From Amylibacter sp. (GTDB taxonomy: Bacteria; Pseudomonadota; Alphaproteobacteria; Rhodobacterales; Rhodobacteraceae), in assembly GCA_030625465.1 (NCBI GenBank), contig DAOUQS010000080.1:1-8104 (forward strand): DNA of 8,104 nt, written 5' to 3'. This document shows, one piece after another, positions 1 to 6,364 of this stretch (its first letter is position 1; each line of letters opens with the position of its first letter). Position numbers and translations under genes: made by a program. Below the pieces are notes generated by a model. It was given only the letters and a program-made list of their open reading frames with translations. It did not search any database and was not told the origin of the DNA.

Positions 1-2
1 TA

Positions 3-1199
3 GCGGTTGAAGCGGCACGGATGACGATGCTGACAAAACGCTCTTTATACGACGAAACCCGTCGTGAAGGCGAAGCGCGCACAAAGCGGCAACAAGAGAT
101 CACCAAAGAGTCTAGCGGCTGGCGTTACCGTCTGGAAACCGCCGGCAAACGGATTACCGAACTGGAAGACCGCAAATTAGCATCCGAAGACGAATTAAAG
201 CAGGCAACGGCCGCACCCGAAGAAATAGCCGCCAAACGCGATGAATTATCCAAAGCGATTGCAACAGCACAAGAACGCCTGAAAACGGGGTCCGATGCAT
301 TGGCCGCCGCCGAAACCGCCTTGCGCAATGCTGAAAACGAAGAACGCGAAGCCGAACGTGCAGCCTCTGGCGCAAGGGAAGCGCGCGCGCGTGCCGATGC
401 GGTATCGGATGCCGCGCGCATCCAGGTTTCAACAGCGGCTGACCGCATTCACGAAGAACTGGAAATCGACCCGTCAAGTCTGTTGGAACAACTGGATATT
501 GACCCCGATAAAATGCCCGATGCCGAGCGTGTGGAAAACGATGTTATGCGCCTGCGCCGCCAACGTGATGCGCTGGGTGCGGTGAACCTGCGCGCCGAGG
601 AAGACGCCAAAGAAGTCGCACAAGAACGCGATGCGCTGGCAAACGAAAAGGCCGATCTGGACGCGGCAATCAGGAAATTGCGCACGGGTATCGCAAGCTT
701 GAACAAAGAGGGCCGCGAACGCTTGCTGGGTGCATTTGACGAGGTTAACAAAAACTTCAGGCTTTTGTTCACCCACCTGTTTGGCGGCGGTGAGGCCAAT
801 CTGGTTCTGGTCGAAAGCGATGATCCGTTAGAGGCTGGTCTGGAAATTATGTGCCAACCGCCCGGCAAGCACCTATCAACATTATCCTTGCTATCCGGTG
901 GTGAACAAACCCTGACAGCCATGTCACTAATCTTTGCCGTGTTCCTTGCAAACCCGTCACCGATCTGTGTGCTGGATGAGGTCGACGCGCCATTGGACGA
1001 CGCCAACGTAGCGCGGTTCTGTAACTTGCTGGATGAAATGACGGATCGTACAGACACCCGCTTTATGATCATCACGCACCACGCAATAACCATGTCCCGC
1101 ATGGACCGTCTGTTCGGTGTAACCATGGCCGAACAAGGCGTCAGCCAGCTTGTGTCTGTTGACTTGGTCGAGGCTGAAAAAATGGTGGAAGAGGCTTAG
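3..1199 (+). CDS. smc: Chromosome segregation ATPase Smc, C-terminal part (5'-truncated by window edge)
   Basis: Smc is the core ATPase of the bacterial condensin that organises and segregates the chromosome, usually with ScpA and ScpB. The frame is open from base 3, so the gene begins upstream and ATG 21 is internal. Counting from that Met, residues about 20-235 are charged, Ala/Glu/Arg-rich heptad-like sequence, the returning arm of the coiled coil. The C-terminal ATPase head follows: the ABC signature LSGGEQ at 291-296, Walker B hydrophobics ending in Asp319-Glu320, the D-loop at about 322-327, and the switch histidines in ITHH at 351-354. The Walker A half-site lies in the N-terminal head, outside the window. 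About 390 of the usual roughly 1,150 residues are present. The C-terminus ([15 protein letters not shown]) is typical of Smc, which separates it from RecN or Rad50. Family assignment is secure. No clear terminator follows the stop. Confidence 0.96.
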   Translation, partial: AVEAARMTMLTKRSLYDETRREGEARTKRQQEITKESSGWRYRLETAGKRITELEDRKLASEDELKQATAAPEEIAAKRDELSKAIATAQERLKTGSDALAAAETALRNAENEEREAERAASGAREARARADAVSDAARIQVSTAADRIHEELEIDPSSLLEQLDIDPDKMPDAERVENDVMRLRRQRDALGAVNLRAEEDAKEVAQERDALANEKADLDAAIRKLRTGIASLNKEGRERLLGAFDEVNKNFRLLFTHLFGGGEANLVLVESDDPLEAGLEIMCQPPGKHLSTLSLLSGGEQTLTAMSLIFAVFLANPSPICVLDEVDAPLDDANVARFCNLLDEMTDRTDTRFMIITHHAITMSRMDRLFGVTMAEQGVSQLVSVDLVEAEKMVEEA

Positions 1200-1272
1200 C
1201 TTGGTATGATTTGAAAAAGCCTAGGCAGTGGCAGCTATGCGGACAAAGCGACTATCTGTACCGACCGCCTCT

Positions 1273-1301
1273 ATGTCCGCCCCCACCCCCAAAGCGGACA
1301 T
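1273..1301. repeat. 8-bp perfect inverted repeat ATGTCCGC / GCGGACAT
   Basis: The arms are 1273-1280 and 1294-1301, with a 13-base loop made mostly of C and A. No T-tract follows on either strand, so it does not look like an intrinsic terminator. The arm shares its GCGGACA core with a third copy at 1239-1245, which suggests a small repeat family rather than an isolated hairpin. Function is unknown. Confidence 0.5.
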
Positions 1302-1367
1302 GAATACATATAAAACATACGGGCGCATTTCGGCATTCTTCTATTGTGATTTTGATGGTAAATAGTA

Positions 1368-1380
1368 TCGTAATTTACGA
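1368..1380. promoter_or_regulatory. Candidate operator palindrome TCGTAATTTACGA
   Basis: Two 6-bp arms (TCGTAA and TTACGA) flank a single central T, 20 bp upstream of the GTG start at 1401. The site overlaps the weak -10-like hexamer at 1366-1371, a position suited to a repressor. I do not recognise the sequence as a known regulator's site, and a palindrome of this size can arise by chance. Confidence 0.25.
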
Positions 1381-1400
1381 ATCCGATTGAGGGTAGTTGA

Positions 1401-1865
1401 GTGGGCTCTTTGAAGTGTTTATTTGTTCCAGAAAGCGATGAGGACGTTAGCCGCGCTATCCCTCTCATCTATTCTTTATTCTTTATTTGTATCGGTTTTG
1501 GTTTCTACCTTCAGGTCTTCAAAGGTTACGACGGGACGTTTTCGGCGTCGGGCGGGGTATCACTTGCACTATGCATCGGGTGGAGTGCCTTGCTGTACAC
1601 GGTTGCCTTCGACGCACATTTGTCTGCGAGAATTCAAAGACATGTTTTCATCTCAAGGAATGCTCTTGTTGAATTACTACTTGCCTCCCTCTCGGATCTG
1701 TCGCAGCCCCTGTTAGATGATCAAAAGAAGCATGTTGACAATATACGCGAGAAGCACACCGCTCAAGTCTCAGAAACGTCCGTAAGCTTGAGAAAACTGT
1801 TTGCCGCGGACGCGATTATCATTTTTCTGGGTACTTTGATTTGGTCGCTTGGTGGCTTTTTGTAA
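1401..1865 (+). CDS. Small three-helix membrane protein of unknown function
   Basis: I do not recognise this 154-residue protein. The frame opens with GTG right after an in-frame stop (1398-1400). A TGAGGG Shine-Dalgarno at 1388-1393 lies 7 bases upstream, and there is no internal Met. An acidic N-terminus (ESDEDVSR) precedes hydrophobic segments at about 20-40 and 51-70. A polar, probably helical stretch at about 71-133 follows (RIQRHVFISR, DDQKKHVDNIREK), then a third hydrophobic segment at 134-154 that ends the protein. By the positive-inside rule the long loop is cytoplasmic and the short C-terminus faces the periplasm. Base and codon use look more AT-rich than in smc, with non-coding pockets on both sides, which fits recent acquisition or a lineage-restricted gene. 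It could be an accessory membrane protein. The open frame with hydrophobic periodicity and a good ribosome site argue that it is real. Confidence 0.65.
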   Translation: MGSLKCLFVPESDEDVSRAIPLIYSLFFICIGFGFYLQVFKGYDGTFSASGGVSLALCIGWSALLYTVAFDAHLSARIQRHVFISRNALVELLLASLSDLSQPLLDDQKKHVDNIREKHTAQVSETSVSLRKLFAADAIIIFLGTLIWSLGGFL

Positions 1866-2056
1866 AAACAATCACTGTTGGATCCATATTGTTGAGACGC
1901 TCGCAAACTTGTTCTACGAATAACGGTTAAGGACCCTCCCAACACTTTGCAAAGGTCGCTTCCTGCGCTTTGCTGCCTTTGGTGCTTCGCACGGTGACGG
2001 TCAATATGGACTCAAAACTGCCATCTGGAGTGTTAGTTTAACTACAACAAAGCCAA
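1866..2056. other. Intergenic region between tail-to-tail genes, no gene seen
   Basis: This 191-bp gap separates the small membrane gene from the transglycosylase, whose 3' ends face each other. I find no convincing terminator hairpin with a T-tract on either strand. A 9-bp inverted pair, TCCATATTG (1883-1891) and CAATATGGA (2002-2010), flanks about 110 bp. The interior is rich in CTTTGCTGCC- and GGTGCTTCGC-like words, which read like decayed sequence. No coding frame is convincing. Confidence 0.45.
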
Positions 2057-3238
2057 CTATAACTTCTTCGCCAGTGCCGCCGTAGGCCATGCATCCGCAG
2101 GTTGCCCTAAACGCACTTGCTCTTTTTGCACTGCGGCACGGGTTTTGGCGCCTAGGATACCGTCGACTTTGCCCACATCATGGCCGTGTGCTTTCAGTTT
2201 CTTTTGCAGGGATTTCATGGCACTTGCGCTGAATGCGGGGTCGGGATTGCCTTTGGTGACGACAGGCGCGCCGTCCAGCCGTGTGGCGAAATAGGCCGCC
2301 GTGGTGACATAGACCAGTGATTTGTTCCACTCGAAGTAGACAAAGAAATTGGGCATTGCCAGAAACGCGGGCCCTTTACGGCCTTGTGGCAGCATCAATG
2401 CCGCTTGCATATTGCCCTTGGGCAGTTTGCCGCCGCGCGCCTTAACACCTTTGCCGGCCCAGTCGGATACCGATCTGGTTTTATCCAGCCCCGTGTCTGC
2501 CCAGTTCAGGTTTTTGGGAACGCTCACTTCAACCAGCCACGGCTGGTTTGCGGCCCAGCCCAGATCTTTTAGCAAGCGCGCACCCGTCATCAGCGCATCC
2601 GGCGCGCTGGTTTTCAGGCGCACACGCCCGTCACCATCACCATCCACACCGCGATTTAGAATGTCTTCGGGCAGCATTTGCACCATGCCGATTTCACCGG
2701 CCCAGGCACCTTTTGTTTTTACGGGGTCAAAATCGCCACGTTCCCATAATTCCAAAGCGGCAAAAATTTGCGGTCGGAACAGATCGGGACGCCTGCAATC
2801 ATGGGATAATGTAATCAGGGAATTCAGCGTGTTGAAGTTGCCCTGAACCGCACCGTAATCGGTTTCCAGCGCCCAGAACGCGGTCAGAACCGCTGGTTGA
2901 ACCCCGTATTTTTTCTGTGCCTTGGCAAAAGTACTTTTGTACTTTTTCATATTCTTTTTGCCGTTATTCATACGGTTTGAGCTGATCGCACGTCCGGCGA
3001 ACTCTGTAAAAGTTAGCCGGAACACGCCTTGTGAACGATCGGCCTTCAGGACTTTCGGGTCAATGCGTGCCGAGCGGAAAAACTTGTTAACCTGCGCTTT
3101 GCTATGACCCTTTGAAACAGCCTCGGCTTTTAGTTTCGACATCCAGCCATTGAAATCGCCACCACAGGTTTTTGCCATGGAAGCGGCAGGAATAGCGGCC
3201 AAGGCCGCCGCACAAATCAAAACACGAAGTGAAATCAT
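2057..3238 (-). CDS. Secreted lytic murein transglycosylase (MltB type, GH103) with peptidoglycan-binding domain
   Basis: The enzyme cleaves the MurNAc-GlcNAc glycan backbone of peptidoglycan non-hydrolytically, leaving 1,6-anhydro-MurNAc ends; it acts in the periplasm. The 393-residue product starts with a signal peptide (residues 1-22, hydrophobic core then ASMA before Lys23). There is no lipobox at the cleavage site, so a soluble form is expected. The GH103/SLT_2 domain covers about 25-325. The probable catalytic acid is Glu125 in WALETDYG, followed by NTLNSLITL (about 137-145), WAGEIGMVQMLP (179-190), the Asp/Gly-rich DGDGDGR stretch (about 199-205) and FEWNKSLVY (about 302-310). A PG_binding_1 domain fills about 333-392. 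ATG 3238 is preceded by a GAGGA ribosome site 5 bases upstream. The gene begins 32 bp after the aldehyde dehydrogenase stop on the same strand, so read-through is plausible, though no functional link is evident. Confidence 0.93.
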   Translation of the reverse strand: MISLRVLICAAALAAIPAASMAKTCGGDFNGWMSKLKAEAVSKGHSKAQVNKFFRSARIDPKVLKADRSQGVFRLTFTEFAGRAISSNRMNNGKKNMKKYKSTFAKAQKKYGVQPAVLTAFWALETDYGAVQGNFNTLNSLITLSHDCRRPDLFRPQIFAALELWERGDFDPVKTKGAWAGEIGMVQMLPEDILNRGVDGDGDGRVRLKTSAPDALMTGARLLKDLGWAANQPWLVEVSVPKNLNWADTGLDKTRSVSDWAGKGVKARGGKLPKGNMQAALMLPQGRKGPAFLAMPNFFVYFEWNKSLVYVTTAAYFATRLDGAPVVTKGNPDPAFSASAMKSLQKKLKAHGHDVGKVDGILGAKTRAAVQKEQVRLGQPADAWPTAALAKKL

Positions 3239-3270
3239 TTTATCCTCAAAGGGTCAGGGTTCTATAATTT

Positions 3271-4704
3271 CTAACTACCTAACCCGCTGACGTGTTTGAC
3301 CTCAAGGAAATCTTCCAAACCCCAGACACCGCCTTCGCGTCCGTTGCCTGATTGCTTGTAGCCGCCAAAGGGTGATGGATGGGCGGAATCCGATCCGTTG
3401 ATACGCACCATGCCCGAACGCATGCGGCGCGCAACCCGTTCCGCTTTGGCAGGGTCTTGCGTTTGCAGGTAATTGGTCAGGCCGTAAACCGTATCGTTGG
3501 CGATTTGGATGGCTTCTTCTTCTGTGTCAAACGGGATCATTGCAAGCACGGGGCCAAACACCTCTTCGCGTGCGATGGTCATGTCGTTGGTCACGTCGGC
3601 AAATACAGTCGGGCGCACATAGTAGCCACGGTTCAAGCCTTCGGGGCGACCCGTACCACCTGCGACAAGGCGGGCTTCCTTCATGCCAACCTCTATCAGT
3701 CCTTGAATTTTATCGAACTGTAACTTGTTCACAACCGGGCCGATATGGCGACCGCTTTCAGCCGGATCGCCGGCCATGGTTTTATTGGCAACCTCTGCGG
3801 CCTGTTCCACCGCTTCGTTATAACGGCTGCGCTCGACCAGCATGCGGGTGGGTGCATTGCAGGATTGGCCGGTATTGGCAAAACATTGCCGCGCGCCGCG
3901 TATAACTGCCTTTTCATCGGCATCGGCAAAGATGATATTGGCGCCCTTACCACCCAGTTCCAGCGTTACACGCTTGACGGTTTCAGCAGCGGCTTTGGTG
4001 ATCAGACGGCCTGCACGGGTGGAACCGGTAAAGCTGACCATATCGACATCGGGATGGCATGACAGTTGGCTGCCAACGCCAACGCCGTCACCGTTCAGCA
4101 TGTTGAATACGCCTTTGGGGAAACCTGCCTTGTCAACAATCTCGGCGAAAATGACCGAGGACAAAGGCGACTCTTCGGAAGGTTTCAACACGACGGTACA
4201 ACCCACAGCCAATGCGGGAATGACCTTTAAAGTGACCTGGTTCATCGGCCAGTTCCACGGTGTGATCATCGCACAAACGCCAATAGGCTCGCGATAGATT
4301 TTTTCGCCGGGGGTGTCGGGCCACGGGGTGCTTTCAAATTCAATCTCGTCAAAGCTGTCGATGAACCCTTTGATATGCCAGATGCCCGCACCGGTTTGCG
4401 CGGCACGCGCCATATCAATAGGTGCGCCCATTTCCATGGAAATTGCCTCTGCCATATCGCCCGCACGGTTTTTGTATTCCGCATAGAGGGCTTTTATCAG
4501 ATCAAGGCGTTCGTTTTTCGGCGTCATGGCCCAGGATTCAAACGCGGCTTTGGCGGCAGCAACAGCGGCATCGGTATCGGCCTGGTCGCCCAGTGAGATT
4601 ACCGCGCAGGGTTCCTCATTCGCGGGGTTGATGACGTTCAGGTCATTTGCTTTCGCAGGTTCGACCCATTGACCATTGATATAAAAATCACGTTTTTCCA
4701 GCAT
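3271..4704 (-). CDS. NAD(P)-dependent aldehyde dehydrogenase, substrate unknown
   Basis: It oxidises an aldehyde to the acid with NAD(P)+ in the cytoplasm; the sequence does not reveal the substrate. The 477-residue length is normal for the family. Counting from ATG 4704, the motifs in order are PWNWP with the oxyanion Asn151, the cofactor-site KPSE with Lys174, FTGS (225-228), the general base Glu249 in LELGGK, the nucleophile Cys282 in GQSC, and REEVFGP with Glu381. All key residues are intact. The frame could open 9 bases earlier at GTG 4713, but that GTG lies inside AAGGTGG (4716-4710). AAGGTGG is a good Shine-Dalgarno 5 bases before ATG 4704, so I chose the ATG. The gene is divergent from the TauE/SafE transporter and lies upstream of the transglycosylase. 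The pairing with an organic-anion or sulfur exporter family may hint at shared catabolism, but this is speculative. Confidence 0.94.
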   Translation of the reverse strand: MLEKRDFYINGQWVEPAKANDLNVINPANEEPCAVISLGDQADTDAAVAAAKAAFESWAMTPKNERLDLIKALYAEYKNRAGDMAEAISMEMGAPIDMARAAQTGAGIWHIKGFIDSFDEIEFESTPWPDTPGEKIYREPIGVCAMITPWNWPMNQVTLKVIPALAVGCTVVLKPSEESPLSSVIFAEIVDKAGFPKGVFNMLNGDGVGVGSQLSCHPDVDMVSFTGSTRAGRLITKAAAETVKRVTLELGGKGANIIFADADEKAVIRGARQCFANTGQSCNAPTRMLVERSRYNEAVEQAAEVANKTMAGDPAESGRHIGPVVNKLQFDKIQGLIEVGMKEARLVAGGTGRPEGLNRGYYVRPTVFADVTNDMTIAREEVFGPVLAMIPFDTEEEAIQIANDTVYGLTNYLQTQDPAKAERVARRMRSGMVRINGSDSAHPSPFGGYKQSGNGREGGVWGLEDFLEVKHVSGLGS

Positions 4705-4799
4705 GGTAACCACCTTGTTATTGGATATATTTCAGGGACAGTTGCATTGGCTGCGTGTTAAGACAAGGGTGATCTGACAGATTCTATGCGGAGATAGAT
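4705..4799. promoter_or_regulatory. Divergent promoter region, aldehyde dehydrogenase / TauE-type transporter
   Basis: These 95 bases separate two divergent start codons, so promoters for both directions should lie here. I see ribosome sites for each gene: AAGGTGG on the minus strand at 4716-4710 and GGAGA on the plus strand at 4790-4794. An odd palindrome, ATCTGACAGAT, lies at 4772-4782 near the transporter start and could be an operator. No -35/-10 pair stands out convincingly on either strand, so exact promoter positions cannot be given. Confidence 0.45.
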
Positions 4800-5546
4800 T
4801 TGATAACGCCTGAATTTTATATCCTGTTTGCGATCTTTTTGTTCGGTGGGTTTGTGAAGGGGGCGTTGGGCATCGGCCTGCCCACGTTATTGCTGGGCTT
4901 TTTGACATTTATGTATGAACCGAGGGTGGCCGTGGCGCTGATCCTGTTTTCGATCATGGCGGCCAACATGCGGCAGGCTATGATCGGCGGCAGTGTGTGG
5001 GATATTATAAAGGCGCATAAGTATTTCTGTATTTTCGCCAGCCTTGCTATTTTCGCAGTTGCTATTGTCGGATCAAAAGTTCCGCTACCGGTATTGCTGG
5101 TAAGCGTCGGGATTTCGATGACCATATTTGCGCTTAGCAGTCTGTTTTCATTCATTCCCGAGCTTAGTGCGAAATATGATAAAGCCGCCCAGATTACAGC
5201 GGGAATTATCGGCGGTATTCTGGGTGGTTTGACCGCCATATGGGGGCCGCCATTAGCGATTTATCTGATATCGCTAAGGCTGGAAAAGGATAAGTTTATC
5301 CAGACTTTAGGGGTGATGTTTTCGATACAGTCGATTTTTCTGATTGCAGGGTTTATCATATCGGGCGAATTGACCATGCATCTTGCGGGGGTTGGTGCGG
5401 CTTTGCTGATCCCGACTTTTATCGGTATGTTTTTGGGCGAGAAAATCCGCAACCGTATGAATACGGCACAATTCACCCGGGTGTTCTTGTGTGTGTTCCT
5501 TTTGCTTGGCCTGAACCTGATCAGGCGCGGTATTATGGGTGGATAG
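4800..5546 (+). CDS. TauE/SafE family inner-membrane transporter
   Basis: The family exports small anions, proposed substrates including sulfite and sulfoacetate; here the substrate is unknown. The 248 residues are almost wholly hydrophobic, with about seven or eight membrane segments. The family's internal duplication shows as two Gly-rich motifs: GFVKGALGIGLPTLL at 17-31, and a second at about 135-156 containing IWGPPLAIYL. A charged loop, GEKIRNRM (213-220), and a last helix at about 226-241 close the protein. The start is TTG 4800, with GGAGA 5 bases upstream. An in-frame stop at 4770-4772 excludes a much earlier start, no ATG or GTG lies between, and the first internal Met (38) would remove helix 1. 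The gene is divergent from the aldehyde dehydrogenase, suggesting a common regulator or substrate, and sits 70 bp before the peroxiredoxin. Confidence 0.88.
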   Translation: MITPEFYILFAIFLFGGFVKGALGIGLPTLLLGFLTFMYEPRVAVALILFSIMAANMRQAMIGGSVWDIIKAHKYFCIFASLAIFAVAIVGSKVPLPVLLVSVGISMTIFALSSLFSFIPELSAKYDKAAQITAGIIGGILGGLTAIWGPPLAIYLISLRLEKDKFIQTLGVMFSIQSIFLIAGFIISGELTMHLAGVGAALLIPTFIGMFLGEKIRNRMNTAQFTRVFLCVFLLLGLNLIRRGIMGG

Positions 5547-5557
5547 AACAAGCCTAA

Positions 5558-5586
5558 TTGACGTTTGGGGCGAAGGATTCTAACCT
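5558..5586 (+). promoter_or_regulatory. Candidate sigma-70-type promoter for the peroxiredoxin gene
   Basis: TTGACG (5558-5563) matches the -35 consensus at five of six positions. An ideal 17-bp spacer follows, then TAACCT (5581-5586), which matches the -10 at three of six. Transcription would begin near 5593, about 24 bases before the ATG. Weak -10 elements beside a strong TTGAC are common in alphaproteobacteria. No OxyR-like or other regulator site was recognised. Confidence 0.4.
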
Positions 5587-5616
5587 TGTTGCGAAACTTT
5601 CACAGGAGAATCGTTC

Positions 5617-6270
5617 ATGTCTTTACGTATCAATGACGTTGTGCCCAACTTTACTGCCGTTACCGATCAAGGGACCTTTCATTTCCATGACTGGATCGGC
5701 GATAGCTGGGCGATTTTATTCAGCCATCCCAAAGATTTCACACCGGTCTGCACGACGGAATTCGGGGCTGTGGCACAATTGACCGATGAATGGAAAAAAC
5801 GCGGCACCAAGGTTATGGGCGTTTCAGTGGACGGTGTCGAAGATCACAAAAAATGGAAAGCGGACATTGAACAGGTTGCTGGCGCAAAAGCGGGGTTCCC
5901 GATCATCGCGGATGAAGATCTGGCTGTGTCAAAAGCCTTTGATATGCTCCCTGCCGAGGCTTATCTACCTGATGGCCGCACCCCTGCGGATAGTGAAACT
6001 GTGCGCTCTGTGTTTATTATCGGGCCGGATAAACAGTTGAAACTGTCAATGACATACCCGATGTCAGTCGGGCGTAATTTTGCCGAGATTTTGCGTGCAT
6101 TGGATGCATTACAAACCACTGCAAAACACGGTGTAGTTACACCTGCCAACTGGGTCGTGGGGCAAGATGTGATCATCCCGCCAGCTGTCAGCAATGACGA
6201 TGCCAAGGCCAAGTTTGGTGAATATGAAACCCTATTGCCCTATTTGCGCAAAACGGCTTTGCCATCGTAA
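5617..6270 (+). CDS. 1-Cys peroxiredoxin (Prx6-type)
   Basis: It reduces hydrogen peroxide and organic hydroperoxides in the cytoplasm through a peroxidatic cysteine. The 217-residue product has the AhpC/TSA fold in the N-terminal half and the 1-Cys Prx C-terminal dimerisation domain at about 150-210. The active site is SHPKDFTPVCTTEFG (36-50), with Thr42 and the peroxidatic Cys45; Arg130 in ETVRSVF is the probable conserved arginine. TPANWVVGQDVIIPP (175-189) is a hallmark of the Prx6 subfamily. Cys45 is the only cysteine, so there is no resolving cysteine and an external thiol reductant is needed. ATG 5617 has AGGAG at 5604-5608, 8 bases upstream. A candidate promoter lies in the 70-bp gap after the transporter and a hairpin follows the stop, so the gene may be a single transcription unit. 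Confidence 0.95.
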   Translation: MSLRINDVVPNFTAVTDQGTFHFHDWIGDSWAILFSHPKDFTPVCTTEFGAVAQLTDEWKKRGTKVMGVSVDGVEDHKKWKADIEQVAGAKAGFPIIADEDLAVSKAFDMLPAEAYLPDGRTPADSETVRSVFIIGPDKQLKLSMTYPMSVGRNFAEILRALDALQTTAKHGVVTPANWVVGQDVIIPPAVSNDDAKAKFGEYETLLPYLRKTALPS

Positions 6271-6283
6271 AGCCGCATAAAAA

Positions 6284-6307
6284 CGGGCAGGCTGATTGGC
6301 CTGTCTG
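6284..6307 (+). terminator. Hairpin downstream of the peroxiredoxin gene, possible terminator
   Basis: A 9-bp stem pairs 6284-6292 with 6299-6307 around a 6-base loop; two of the pairs are G-T (G-U in RNA). It begins 14 bases after the peroxiredoxin stop and is preceded by an A-run. The downstream tail (TATCGCC) lacks a real T-tract, so termination would be weak or protein-assisted. Confidence 0.4.
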
Positions 6308-6364
6308 TATCGCCTTGCCGCTGAAGTGATCACACAACTGATTGTTTTCAGAAAGGATATGCTT

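Larger units (their letters stand above)
1200..1400. other. AT-richer intergenic pocket with GCGGACA repeats
   Basis: I see no gene in this 201-bp gap downstream of smc. It holds three copies of the heptamer GCGGACA: plus strand at 1239-1245, inverted at 1274-1280, and plus strand at 1294-1300. The last two lie in a perfect 8-bp inverted repeat. An 8-bp palindrome GCCTAGGC sits at 1219-1226, and a C-rich run covers 1279-1290. The right end becomes AT-rich and carries a weak promoter-like pair, TTGTGA at 1344-1349 and TATCGT at 1366-1371 (16-bp spacing), which could serve the downstream small gene. A 65-codon antisense frame here has no family resemblance that I recognise. Confidence 0.5.

Noticed and set aside
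449..1126. 225-codon open frame antisense to smc
   Set aside because: It lies wholly opposite the conserved Smc head. Its product is Ser/Arg-rich with no domain, as expected for a shadow of a high-GC coding strand.
1271..1468. 65-codon minus-strand frame upstream of the small membrane gene
   Set aside because: Overlaps its start and promoter region. The product, rich in His, Asn and Cys, resembles translated non-coding DNA.
1423..1716. 97-codon frame overlapping the small membrane gene in another phase
   Set aside because: The 154-residue frame has the well-placed ribosome site and coherent membrane segments; this one has neither.
1763..1945. 60-codon minus-strand frame reaching into the intergenic gap
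   Set aside because: Mostly antisense to the small membrane gene, with no ribosome site or family resemblance.
2034..2044. Palindrome TAGTTTAACTA near the transglycosylase stop
   Set aside because: Short, AT-rich, without a T-tract or conserved placement; likely chance.
1200..2056. Possible insertion sequence or prophage scar around the small membrane gene
   Set aside because: No transposase or integrase fragment, no long terminal repeats and no target duplication could be seen; only composition and short repeats hint at acquisition.
2349..2846. 165-codon plus-strand frame opposite the transglycosylase
   Set aside because: Fully antisense to a well-supported enzyme, low-complexity product, no recognisable family.
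3842..4297. 151-codon plus-strand frame opposite the aldehyde dehydrogenase
   Set aside because: Overlaps conserved catalytic motifs on the other strand and has no coding character of its own.
6296..6364. N-terminal extension of the HAD protein to the first ATG
   Set aside because: It would run through the hairpin at 6284-6307, has no ribosome site, and adds residues before the typical HAD N-terminus. GTG 6365 has AAAGGA 7 bases upstream.
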